Shown piece by piece: positions 55,117 through 64,000 of a stretch of DNA of 64,000 nucleotides; the first letter of the stretch is position 1; every line of letters starts with the position of its first letter. The notes below the pieces were generated by a model that worked only from the letters and a program-made list of their open reading frames with translations, was not told the origin of the DNA and did not search any database. Origin of the DNA: Posidonia oceanica (lineage: Eukaryota; Streptophyta; Magnoliopsida; Alismatales; Posidoniaceae); the NCBI GenBank assembly GCA_037176725.1, contig JAZBRS010000026.1:102531501-102595500 (forward strand). The letters run 5' to 3'. Both the position numbers and the translations under genes were made by a program.

Positions 55117-55130
55117 AAGGAGGGGCAATC
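55117..55130 (+). promoter_or_regulatory. Polypurine tract of element D
   Basis: AAGGAGGGGCAATC directly before the 3' LTR start TGTAAATACCC. Confidence 0.88.
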
Positions 55131-56407
55131 TGTAAATACCCCATTTTGACACTCCCTTCATGGTAGTATAGTCTTTTGCATTAGGTCATCCCTAGAGGCT
55201 CTTTGCTCTATCCAAGACCTCTCACTTGAGCCAAACACCTATTCCTCAGTTCAAAACATTATCTTCATCCCTTATTGAGCTTTAAGTGTCAATAATTTGA
55301 GTACCCTTCATTTCTTGACCAAATTTGGAAGGTGAACTGACTGAGGGCGTTATACGCTAGAATCCCAGCTTATAACGTAAGACGCCGGTTTTCCAGCGTC
55401 TAACATTGAAGCCCAGTGCCAGACACAAGCTTTCCTTAATTAGCCAAATACGGAATCCATATTTTTTCCTTCTTTAGAATCTATTGACCGGTCAAGGCAA
55501 TTAAAACTGGTTTAAAGACTCTTAATCAACCGTTATTAGGGGAATATTCCTTTATTCTGGCAGTTGTACTTCAGAAGTCGTTATACACTGGGATTCCAGC
55601 TTATAACGTTATACGCTGGGATTTGAGCTTATAACACTCCTGAATTGGAAAGTTTGCTGACCTTGCCATTTAATTCATAGTTGTTCCTCCCCTGCTTCTA
55701 TACAAGTAGGGGTACCCCCACAACCAAAAGGATCTGATACGAATTTAGAGAGAGGAATTTGGACACGAATTTAGAGAGGAGGGACACAAATTTGAGTGGA
55801 GGAGGGAATTTTAGAGGAATTTTTGAGAGAAAATTGAAGGAGTTTTGAGCTAGAATCTTGAGAGAAATTATGTTGAGAAAGAGTTTTGAGAGAGCTTGAG
55901 TTTTCTTCCATCTCCAACCACGCCAACCGCATATTACAATTCTTAAATAAACAAAGGGGTTCTTTTTATTTTTGCAAATCGCATTTCATTTCATATATTG
56001 TTGTAGCTAGGCATTCATACATGGTTGCAACCGAGGGGATAAAACCCCTCAAGTTAGTATTTCTTTATGTTTCTTTATGTCCCATTTTATTTATTCTGAA
56101 TAAGTTACTACACCATATTGATCCATATTTTTACTAACATTTGTTTTACAAGGAAGAAGAAGAAGAGACTCACCAAGCACGGGTACTCTGTGGCAACGCT
56201 GGCGTTGTCCCAAGGTAGCTGAACCCACACATCACATCTCCCAAGGCGTCTCGACGGCCAGCGCAAGCAAACCGAGAGTGGCAATCACACCGGTTTCGAT
56301 ACAAGTGGAGTGTCGAAATCGGATACAAGAAAAAGGGGACTCCGAGAAGGCCAACAAAAGAGCAAAAGCCATCTTCTCCTCCAACACAAAAAAAACCCAT
56401 ATCCACA
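55131..56407 (+). repeat. 3' LTR of element D
   Basis: TGTAAATACCCC to CCATATCCACA, 1277 bp, closely matching 46602-47912. The TATA box is altered here (TATACAAG near 55699). Confidence 0.92.
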
Positions 56408-56412
56408 GTTTG
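56408..56412. repeat. Target-site duplication of element D, right copy (GTTTG)
   Basis: Identical to 46597-46601. Confidence 0.93.
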
Positions 56413-57004
56413 GACTTGAGGATTCGTGACTCACGGATCCAAGGCGGCGAACTCCTACACGGGGTGGTTCTGCTGCGGCAGTGTAGTCCACGGTAAAGGG
56501 TTGAGGCCCCTAGTGGCTGCTTGTGGCTGGGTCGATCGTCTGTGGCTAGGGCAACTCGACAGGTTTTGACACTGTGTGCATGTGTTGTGGACTGGAGATG
56601 GTTTTACCACGGTTTTTGCCTTGTGGCGGTTTTAGCCAGGGTTTGGCTAGTTGTTGATTGTAAAGAGTTTTTCCAAGGCATGTGTTTTTAGAGACAGAAA
56701 GATTTCTTGTTTTAATTGATCCATATGCCTAGTATGGTTTTGTACTGATTTTTCCGTCTGTTTTTGGTAGGGCGTGTACTGGGTGACAAGAGTGTCACTC
56801 ACGCTGGTTTCTGTTTGTTTTTGTTGCAGGTGCATTTAAGTTTGCAGCCTAGTCTGGTGCATATGTTTTAGTAGGAGCCACGTAGTCGCACATCACAGAT
56901 CTAGGTAGTTATTTTGTTAAACTTTTAATTTTTCTTGAACAATTAATTAGTTAATTGTTTTAAGTCGGGTAGTTGGTGCCTGTTGGTAGCGCCGGAGCGT
57001 TACA
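56413..57004 (+). repeat. 5' LTR of element E, last segment
   Basis: Homologous to about 62939-63529. Ends GGAGCGTTACA, followed by the PBS. Confidence 0.9.
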
Positions 57005-57007
57005 AAG

Positions 57008-57020
57008 TGGTATCAAAGCC
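57008..57020 (+). promoter_or_regulatory. Primer-binding site of element E
   Basis: TGGTATCAAAGCC, one mismatch from the initiator tRNA-Met complement, three bases after the 5' LTR. Confidence 0.9.
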
Positions 57021-57135
57021 TTAGTTAACTAAGTGCACCAGCTAAGGGTGTCCGGTCTAGTGGCTCCTTAGGATTGCATGTAGGTCTTTTGCACCTGGTT
57101 TATGTCTTGGTTATGTTCCTTGCGGTGTTTGCAGG

Positions 57136-57889
57136 ATGCTAATTCGAGGTAGAGGAAAGGGGAAGGCGCCAGCATCAAGCACTGAGGTTGGGAAAGGAAG
57201 CCATTGGCAAGGGATGCAGGCGGAATTCAATAGCATGATGTAGAGATTCATGCAGACCATTGGAAAAGGAACTTCTAATGAGGCCAAGAGTGATCCTTGG
57301 ATAAAGGAGTTGAGTCGCATGCATGCTCCAGCTTTTGATGGCAGGGGCAAACCTGAGAAATGCGAGCCCTGACTGTGGAAGATAGAGAAGATCCTCGAGA
57401 GCATGGAATGTCCAAAGGAGAAGTGCGTGCGGCTGGCTTCTTTCTTATTTGAGCGTGATGCTGAGCAGAACGTGGAGAGCGAGCCCAAGGGGTAGGGCAA
57501 GATGTTTGGCCCACAATCTTATACTTCTGGGACACCAAGTTCTGCAAGCTCTGGGAAGAAGAGAAAGGCCGGTCCTACCTCCCATGGAAGGTGTAGTTTT
57601 GCCAAGGGAGGTAGTTCGGGATTTAGCCAGTCTAGGTCGAGTGGAGGCTCCTAGGGGGAGAAGACTTGTTTCGGTTGTGGACAGCCTGGGCATATCAGGG
57701 CACAATGCCCTCGTCGGGTGCAGAGCCAAAACACTGGGGTATGCTACAATTGTGGAAAGGCTGGTCATCTACAGAAGGATTGCCCCGAACCTTCCAAGAA
57801 AGCTGGAGACGCACCGCATCAGCCTACCAAAGGACGCGTGTTCACTATCTCCGCCCCTGATGCTGGATCCTCTGGGGATGTGGTTGAGG
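57136..57889 (+). pseudogene. gag of element E, internally deleted, with two zinc knuckles
   Basis: Starts at ATG 57136 after a short leader. The N-terminal part has MLIRGRGKGKAP and the start of the chromovirus gag domain (FLFERDAEQ). The domain then stops short and jumps to an S/G-rich linker, so most of the capsid region is missing. Two CCHC knuckles follow at 57664-57780: CFGCGQPGHIRAQC and CYNCGKAGHLQKDC. Stops at 57241, 57370, 57493 and 57652 interrupt a single frame. The frame reaches a GAGG|GTAAGG donor at 57889/57890. Without splicing it would end at 57901. Confidence 0.85.
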
Positions 57890-58004
57890 GTAAGGAGCAG
57901 TAGCTAGTGGTGTACTATTTTCCCCTCTTTGTAAAATCTTGTATGTACCCAGTACTGTTATTAGTAATAATAACTATGGTTTGTGGTTGTGTGTGCAATT
58001 TTAG
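57890..58004 (+). other. Candidate GT-AG intron between gag and protease of element E
   Basis: Donor G|GTAAGG at 57890, and acceptor GCAATTTTAG at 58004 preceded by T-rich sequence and a TAATAAC branch-like word. Removing these 115 nt joins gag to protease in frame across a split GGT codon and restores the continuity expected in this family (DVVEG into SFLVADRMARVLFDSGSS). Unspliced, the frame meets TAG at 57901 and the protease lies in another frame. Confidence 0.65.
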
Positions 58005-58530
58005 GTTCTTTTCTGGTTGCTGACCGTATGGCAAGGGTGCTATTTGACTCAGGTAGTTCTTTTTCTTTTATTTCTGAGTCGTTTGCATTAGAAATTGGGA
58101 GCAGGCTAGCTAAATTAGCTTTTCACCTCAATGTGGTGACTCCGTTGGGAGAACATAGCTTGGCATGGAGGTATTTGCAGTCAGTCGACATCAAGCTGGG
58201 TAATCAGGATTTCCAGGCCGGTCTAATAGTTATGGATATGAAGGAGTATGATGTTATATTGGGCATGGACTGGCTGGCACAGCATTCGACAATGATTGAC
58301 TGTGCAAAGAAGAGGGTTCTGGCAGAGTGTCCAGGTCAAGGTCTGTGCATGATCCAAGGGGTGAGACTCGGTGAACCGAAGCTGGTGATTTCTGCAATGA
58401 AAGCTTACCAAGCTCTGGCAAGAGGGTGTGTAGGGTACCTAGCCAGCGTTGTGGTGTCCCTTTCGCCTGCTTATAGGGTACAGGATATACCGGTTGTTTA
58501 CGAGTACTCTAATGTTTTTCCGAGGACTTA
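58005..58530 (+). pseudogene. Protease of element E
   Basis: Retropepsin-type aspartic protease. Active-site VLFDSGSSFSFIS comes soon after the candidate acceptor, with IVMDMKEYDVILGMDWL (the flap/ILG-x-x-WL strand) about 70 residues later. It is open from the acceptor to near 58520, where a one-base frameshift moves the reading into the RT frame. It would process the polyprotein. Confidence 0.88.
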
Positions 58531-59797
58531 CCTGGTATGCCGCCACACTGGGAAGTTGAGTTCCTAATTGATCTGATGCCAGGGTCAGGACCCATCTCTA
58601 AGGCTCCATATAGGATGGCACCTGTAGAGTTGCGGGAGCTCAGTAAACAATTGCAAGAGCTACTAGACAAGGGGTTCATTAGGCCAAGTGTGTCACCTTG
58701 GGGTGCACTTGTCCTGTTTGTGAAAAAGAAAGATGGTTCACTTCGGCTGTGCATAGATTATCGAATGCTGAACCAGATTACTGTAAAGAATAAGTACCCT
58801 TTGCCCAGAATAGATGATCTGTTTGACCAGCTGCAGGGAGCTTCAGTCTTTTCAAAGATTGACTTGAGGTTAGGGTACCACCAGCTTAGAATCCGAGAGT
58901 CCAATGTACAGAAGACAGCTTTTCATACTCGGTATGGCCATTATGAGTTCCTGGTCATGCCATTTGGGTTGACAAATGCACCAGTTGCCTTCATGGACCC
59001 GATGAACAGAGTGTTCAGGCCCTTTTTAGATCAGTTTGTGGTGGTATTCGTAGATGATGTGCTGATATACTCTCTGGACATGGAAACTCATCAGATGCAC
59101 TTGAGGACAATATTGGAGACGCTGAGGCAGCATCAGCTTTATGCAAAGTTCTCCAAATGTGAGTTTTGGCTAGGTGATGTCATGTTTCTTGGTCACATCA
59201 TCTCTGGTGCAGGCATTAAGGTGGATCCTGCCAAGGTAGAGGCAGTGAGTAGCTGGAACATACCCAAGAATGTGACAGAAATTAGAAGTTTCTTGGGTTT
59301 GGCAGGATATTACAGGAGATTTATTCAAGATTTCTCCAAGGTAGCTGCACCCTTGACCAGATTAACCAAGGAGGTCCATTTTGTTTGGGACTGGCAATGT
59401 GAAGAGAGCTTCAACGAGTTGAAAACTCGTCGAGTTACATCTCCAATTTTGGCTTTACCTTCTGGCAGTGTGGGTTTTACAGTGTATTGTGATGCCTGCG
59501 GGACTGGTTTGGGGTGTGTCTTGATGCAGCACGACAGAGTGATATCTTATGCTTCCCGCCAGTTAAAGGATCATGAGAAGAGTTACCCCACACACGACTT
59601 GGAGATGGCTGCAGTAGTGTTTGCATTGAAGATTTGGCGGCACTATCCGTATGGTGAGCAGTTTGAAGTGTTTACTGATCATCGAAGCTTGAAGTATATC
59701 TTCACCCAGAAGGATTTGAACCTGAGACAGCGAAGGTGGGTGGAATATCTCAAGGACTACGATTTAGTATGGAATATCTCAAGGACTACGATTTAGT
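58531..59797 (+). pseudogene. Reverse transcriptase and RNase H of element E
   Basis: Open for about 420 codons. [52 protein letters not shown] and the intact catalytic FVDDVLIYS (about 59050), then [11 protein letters not shown]. The RNase H part begins with [13 protein letters not shown] and includes [18 protein letters not shown] and [10 protein letters not shown], retaining the D-E-D pattern. The frame ends early (stop at 59794-59796) because of a 29-bp tandem duplication and an adjacent frameshift. The next reading frame starts with SYHPGKANVVADALSR, the end of RNase H. Confidence 0.93.
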
Positions 59798-59798
59798 A
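59741..59798 (+). repeat. 29-bp tandem duplication in the RNase H region of E
   Basis: 59741-59769 and 59770-59798 are identical 29-bp copies starting TGGAATATCTCAAGG. The length is not a multiple of three and the frame is lost here. Removing one copy would still leave a one-base shift, so there were two lesions. Confidence 0.95.
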
Positions 59799-61230
59799 TG
59801 TCCTACCACCCCGGCAAAGCCAACGTGGTTGCTGATGCATTGAGCAGACGCACATATACTATGGCCAGTCTGATGATCAAGGAGTGGCGTCTTCTCGAAG
59901 GATTGGTTGAATGCAGACCAAGGAGGCAATCTCAGAGATCTGTTAATGTGTGTTTGGCTAACCTGGCTATTCACCCGAGGTTAGTGGAAGCAATCGTGGT
60001 AGCTCAGCAATTTGACCCCTTTGTACAGAACACTTGGGGAAAACTGAGTGCGGGAGAAGCACCCCATTTCTCTATTGGTGTGGATGGTGGGCTAAGATAT
60101 GATCTGCGCCTGTATGTGCCTCAGATAGAGGAAGTGAAGCAGAGTTTGCTAGATGAAGCCCACAGGTCTAAATACACCATTCATCCAGGAAGCATCAAAA
60201 TGTACAAGGATCTAAAAAGAAACTTTTGGTGGCCTCGGATGAAAAGGGATATTGCTGAGTATGTGGCAAAGTGTGCAATCTGCCAGATGGTGAAGGCTGA
60301 GCACCAGAGACCAGGGGGAACTCTGCAACCCCTAGATATCCTGGTCTGGAAATGGGAGCATGTCACCATGGACTTCGTGATGGGATTACCCAAGACTAGA
60401 AGGAAGAATGATGCAGTGTGGGTAATCGTGGATCAGCTCACGAAGTCTGCACACTTCTTGCCTATGCGGGTGAATCTTCCATTGCTACAGCTGGCAGAGT
60501 TGTACGTGTCTGAAATAGTCCGTCTGCATGGGATTCCTGTCTCGATCATGTCAGACTGAGACACACGGTTCACCTCGAGGTTTTGGAGGGCATTGCAAGA
60601 GGCATTTGACACTGTATTGAATTACAGCACTGCCTTCCATCCACAAACAGATGGGCAGACGGAGCAAACCATTCAGACACTGGAAGATTTGTTGAGGGCT
60701 TGCGCTTTGGACCTGAAGGCAGCTGGGAGGAGCACTTGCCTCTAATAGAGTTTGCTTATAATAACAGTTTTCACTCCAGCGTTGGGATGGCGCCTTACAA
60801 GGCTTTGTATGGCAGACCATGTAGGACACCTACTTGTTGGAGCGAGGTGGGTGAACGTCAGCTTTTGGGCCCAGAAATCGTGCATCAATATGCAGATTGA
60901 ATAGATTTGATCCGCAAGAGATTGGTGGCTACACAAAGCAAGCAGAAAAGCTATGCTGACAGGAGGCAGAGACCTTTAGAATTCGAAGTAGGAGACTTCG
61001 TCTTTCTAAAGGTATCACCAACCAAAGGGGTGGCCAGGTTTGGCAAGCGAGGAAAGTTGAGTCCTCGGTACATTGGACCCTACAGAATTTCCAAGAGGGT
61101 TGGTGAAGTTGCATACAAGTTAGAATCGCCTCCGGAACTGTCAAGTGTGCATAGCGTTTTTCATGTTTCAATGCTGAAGAAGTGTTTGGCCGATGCATCC
61201 CAAGTAATACCGGTGCAGCCTGAGGAGTTG
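59798..61230 (+). pseudogene. Integrase of element E, broken
   Basis: After the RNase H end, the frame runs to a TGA at 60557. Integrase has the zinc-binding HHCC region (H-x-x-x-x-x-x-HPG, then CAICQ, 60150-60290) and the start of the catalytic core (WEHVTMDFVMGLPKT). The second catalytic D lies in SD just before the TGA, apparently from a CGA-to-TGA change (DTRF follows). The [20 protein letters not shown] segment with the catalytic E follows, then a frameshift near 60700, [21 protein letters not shown], a stop at 60898, and the GPY-type C-terminal region KLSPRYIGPYRI to a stop at 61231. Confidence 0.92.
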
Positions 61231-61407
61231 TAGGAGAACTTGACTATGATCGAGGATGCTGTTCAAATTCTTGATCAGAAAGAGCAAGTTCTCAGGAACG
61301 AAGTAATCCCTCTTGTTCTGGTTCAGTGGCAGCACCATGGCTTTGAGGAGGCTACTTGGGAGCGAGAGGCGGATATCCCTGCCTGGTACCCCCACTTGTT
61401 CTACTAG
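61231..61407 (+). pseudogene. Chromodomain-like C-terminus of element E pol
   Basis: Same frame after a stop at 61231-61233. Contains AVQILDQKEQVLRNEVIPLV, VQWQHHGFEEATWE and WYPHLFY, ending at TAG 61405-61407. This is the group II chromodomain-type tail of Tekay chromoviruses, thought to guide integration to heterochromatin. Confidence 0.88.
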
Positions 61408-61431
61408 AAGCAAATTTCAGGGACGAAATTT

Positions 61432-61448
61432 CTTTAAGAGAGGTAGGA
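61432..61448 (+). promoter_or_regulatory. Polypurine tract of element E
   Basis: AAGAGAGGTAGGA just before the 3' LTR start TGTAACATCC, with GGGACGAAATTTCTTTAAG upstream, the conserved pre-PPT segment of Tekay elements. Confidence 0.82.
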
Positions 61449-63530
61449 TGTAACATCCGGGTCTTTTGGGAAATTATTTCCCATATTATTATATGGATTT
61501 GAGGTTGATTGCTTGAAATTATAACTTTTTATATTTAAGTTAATTTTAGTCTTGTGTTTGTGTTCTCCTGTGGTATTTGTGGTCTCTTCTTGGCTTCCCG
61601 TGTGTGTGTGTGGCATTTTGGCATTGTGCTGGACTTGATTGAAATAAAGGAAAAGAAAGGAAAAAAATGCCAAAAGTGCACAGTGTTGCGTGCCGCCCTT
61701 CCTTTCCACCATGCCCTGCAACGCTGACTTGCCCGTGATTCCCGGCAGTTGTCGGTGGCAAGGGGTTGAAAAGAGGATGGCCAGCTGGAGGAGGAGGAGG
61801 AGGAGCACGGGAAGGAGAGAGAGTGGAAGAGCGAGACCCGAGGAGGAGAACACTGGAGGAAGAGGAGGATTGTGTGCAACGCGGCGGCCAGAGGAAGGAA
61901 AAGAGGAGGAGAAGCTCGTCGGTGTTGTGTACGCGTCCTTCTCCCCTTTTCTTCTTGAATCCATGCAATAATCTTGCAAATAGTTGAATAATTAGATATT
62001 GATGCATGGGATGAATTTGGAATGGTTTTGAGTGAGTTTGTTGAGAAAACTCGTTTTTGGCCGTTTGAGCCTTGTGCCTTTACAAATTTGTAACTCGAGC
62101 CATGGTTGATGAAATCTTGTGATGTTTGTTTTGAATGATAGAAAACTTTGCGTGCTTTGATTTGGTATATTTTGAGGATTTTATCGTGGCTTGTGTTGGG
62201 ACCGGTTGAGGTTCCCATCTTGGGCGATTTTGAAATCGCCCTGTTTTGGGTTTTCTGAAGGCGTCTGGTTCGGCATGCCGATTTATTTTGATATGCCGTT
62301 TTTACCCAGGTTTCGAGATACCAGACTTTTTCGGTATGCTGATTGTCTGTCAGATTTTGAACTCAGGGCCAGAATTTGGTCGATCGGGATTTTTTAGTGT
62401 GTCGAAATCTCCTAATTCGGTCAACCAGTGGAAATCAATGTGCCGATTTAGGGCTTGAGGATGGACTGAGGTCCTGATTCGGTCGACCGAATAAATTCGG
62501 TCTGCCAAATCAGACCCCTGAGCCATAATGAGTTGTTTTTCTTCCCAGAGGGTTTTGATTCTTATATTGCCAAGTAATGCAAGGGTTTTGTGATGTTTTT
62601 GGCAACGTTGAAATGATTTGAAAATGGTTTTCTGGGAAGGTGAGAAATGTTTTGGAAATAGTTTTCCGTGGTTTTTGCTACGTGCTGGAACGAGTTAGGG
62701 GTGAATGAGTCCCCGGGGTAACCCATAGCTGGAAAGGGAATTCTCAAGTAGTTCCAGCTAGACACTGGTCGGGTCAGGGGTGAAAGAGTCCCCAAGGTGG
62801 CCCGTGGGAATTCTCAGGTAGTTCCAGCTAGACATTGGTCGGGTTAGGGGTGAAAGAGTCCCTAGGGTGACCCGTGGTCTAAGTGACCCCAATAGTAGGA
62901 CATCTTTGGTGTACCCTGTGTGGCTATTGTCTGGTTTGGACTTGAGGATTCATGACTCACGGATCCAAGGCGGCGAACTCCTACACGGGGTGGTTCTGCT
63001 GCGGCAGTGTAGTCCACGGTAAAGGGTTGAGGCCCCTAGTGGCTGCTTGTGGCTGGGTCGATCGTCTGTGGCTAGGGCGACTCGACAGGTTTTGACACTG
63101 TGTGCATGTGTTGTGGACTTGAGATGGTTTTACCACGGTTTTTGCCTTGTGGCGGTTTTAGCCAGGGTTTGGCTGGTTGTTGATTATAAAGAGTTTTTCC
63201 AAGGCATGTGTTTTTAGAGACAAAATGATTTCTTGTTTTAATTGATCCATATGCTTAGTATGGTTTTGTACTGATTTTTCCGCCTATTTTTGGTAGGGCG
63301 TGTACTAGGTGACAAGAGTGTCACTCACGCTGGTTTCTGTTTGCTTTTGTTGCAAGTGCATTTAGGTTTGCAACCCAGTCTGGTGTATAAGTTTTAGTAG
63401 GAGCCACGTAGCCGCACACTATAGATATGGGTAGTTATTTTGTTAAAATTTTAATTTTTCTTGAACAATTAATTAGTTAATTATTTTAAGTCAGGTAGTT
63501 GGTGCCAGTTGGTAGTACCGGGGCGTTACG
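61449..63530 (+). repeat. 3' LTR of element E
   Basis: Uninterrupted 2.08-kb copy from TGTAACATCC to GCGTTACG (the final CA appears mutated to CG). Serves as reference for the split 5' LTR. Contains the perfect palindrome ATTCGGTCGACCGAAT at 62477-62492. Confidence 0.92.
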
Positions 63531-64000
63531 ACGTTACTACGCGGTCCCGATACCTGAAGCTCCTTACAAGGAATGTGAACCCATGAAAAGTTTGGTGGAG
63601 CGCCAGCACCACCCTCTGCCTCCTATCGAACAAAATCGAGGATGTTCCTACACCAAGTATCATCCTTAGCCATCCCAACAGTTGGAGGAACGACAGTACT
63701 AGGTCCAACACCAGGTATCAGCTCCTTCGACTCCGTCTACTCAGAATCCTCAGCTAAAGGAACAAAAGACTCTGAGCCCGAGCTCCCAGAGCTGCTAGTG
63801 TCGGCGTCGTGTCCACAGACCTCAGAATCCTCCCCTCAGCCAGTAGAGGGTCCTCCACAGCCACCACGCCGCCACTTTGAGGTACCTTCGCCATCATCGG
63901 GGCCTCAGGCACCTCCATCTCAATGTCTGCCTGCACCTCAGCCTCCACTACGGTCGACTCCTTTGCCACGAAGGTCGAAGTCGGTTCAGGCCTGCCGGAT
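63531..64000 (+). other. Unclassified flank with a Q/P-rich degenerate plus-strand frame
   Basis: From 63532 a plus-strand frame reads through RYYAVPIPEAPYKECEP and LVERQHHPLPPIEQNRG, then SAPSTPSTQNPQLKEQKTL, with TAG stops at about 63667, 63700 and 63796 in positions rich in glutamine. It looks like another retroelement-type Q/P-rich protein with C-to-T stops, but no domain is recognised. Minus-strand frames in the same place are not supported. Confidence 0.35.

Larger units (their letters stand above)
46602..56407 (+). mobile_element. Element D: Tat-type Ty3 retrotransposon, gag plus integrase remnant
   Basis: 9.8-kb insertion with 1.3-kb LTRs and a GTTTG duplication. The LTRs are close relatives of C's. 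Content: degenerate PBS, leader with word clusters, gag with one frameshift, a P-rich repeat region, a short C-terminal integrase remnant (51955-52113), then noncoding repeats and a polypurine tract. Everything between gag and the integrase tail (protease, RT, RNase H, integrase core) is missing, so the element is a deletion derivative of a Tat element related to C. Confidence 0.9.
42391..63530 (+). mobile_element. Element E: Tekay-type chromovirus (Ty3) with G3 and D nested in its 5' LTR
   Basis: LTRs start TGTAACAT(C/T)CGGG and end GCGTTACA (5') or GCGTTACG (3'). An initiator-Met-type PBS follows the 5' LTR and a purine tract precedes the 3' LTR. With nested elements removed the 5' LTR is about 2.05 kb and the 3' LTR 2.08 kb. 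Internal genes are in the order gag with two zinc knuckles, protease, RT, RNase H, integrase, and a chromodomain-like C-terminus, as in Tekay/Del chromoviruses. It is broken by several stops and frameshifts. Flanks GTGTT and ACGTT are only a partial duplication. Confidence 0.9.

Overview
The window is a dense stack of plant LTR retrotransposons nested inside one another, plus one CACTA DNA transposon remnant. I see no convincing host gene, tRNA, rRNA or CRISPR array. The lineages (Tat/Ogre-like, Athila-like and Tekay chromovirus Ty3 elements, a UBN2-gag copia element, and CACTA) point to an angiosperm with a large, repeat-rich genome. The sequence alone does not identify the species.

Layout. 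(1) Left block, 1-41863. A copia element F on the minus strand (37219-41863) has its 3' LTR split by an Athila-like element H. H occupies 1-37218 in this window, its 5' LTR lies outside, and its 3' LTR is 36018-37218. H is split by Tat-type element A (2084-34873, plus, target-site duplication GTATC). A holds a CACTA remnant (about 3970-5690), Tat/Ogre-type element C (9989-22551, minus, duplication GTATC), and two giant solo-LTR-like insertions, G1 (23463-28157, GTAGG) and G2 (29875-33625, CATGG/CATGA; G2 lies inside A's 3' LTR). (2) A short unclassified spacer, 41864-42390. (3) Right block, 42391-63530: Tekay chromovirus E. Its 5' LTR is split by solo-LTR-like G3 (43697-46446, GTTCC/GTTCT) and by Tat element D (46602-56407, plus, GTTTG). 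(4) An unclassified flank, 63531-64000.

Coding content is entirely decayed retroelement genes. E keeps the order gag, protease, RT, RNase H, integrase, chromodomain-like tail, with several frameshifts and stops. C keeps one unshifted frame from gag through two successive aspartic-protease-like domains and a G-patch to a partial RT, and lacks RNase H and integrase. A, D, H and F keep gag only; D also keeps a scrap of integrase C-terminus. Most copies here were therefore probably mobilised by enzymes encoded elsewhere.

Most notable: an in-frame GT-AG intron candidate between gag and protease of E; a 72-nt in-frame intron candidate between protease and RT of C; two complete retropepsin-like domains in series in C; and, in several unrelated families, clusters of short family-specific words repeated in both orientations within LTRs and leaders.
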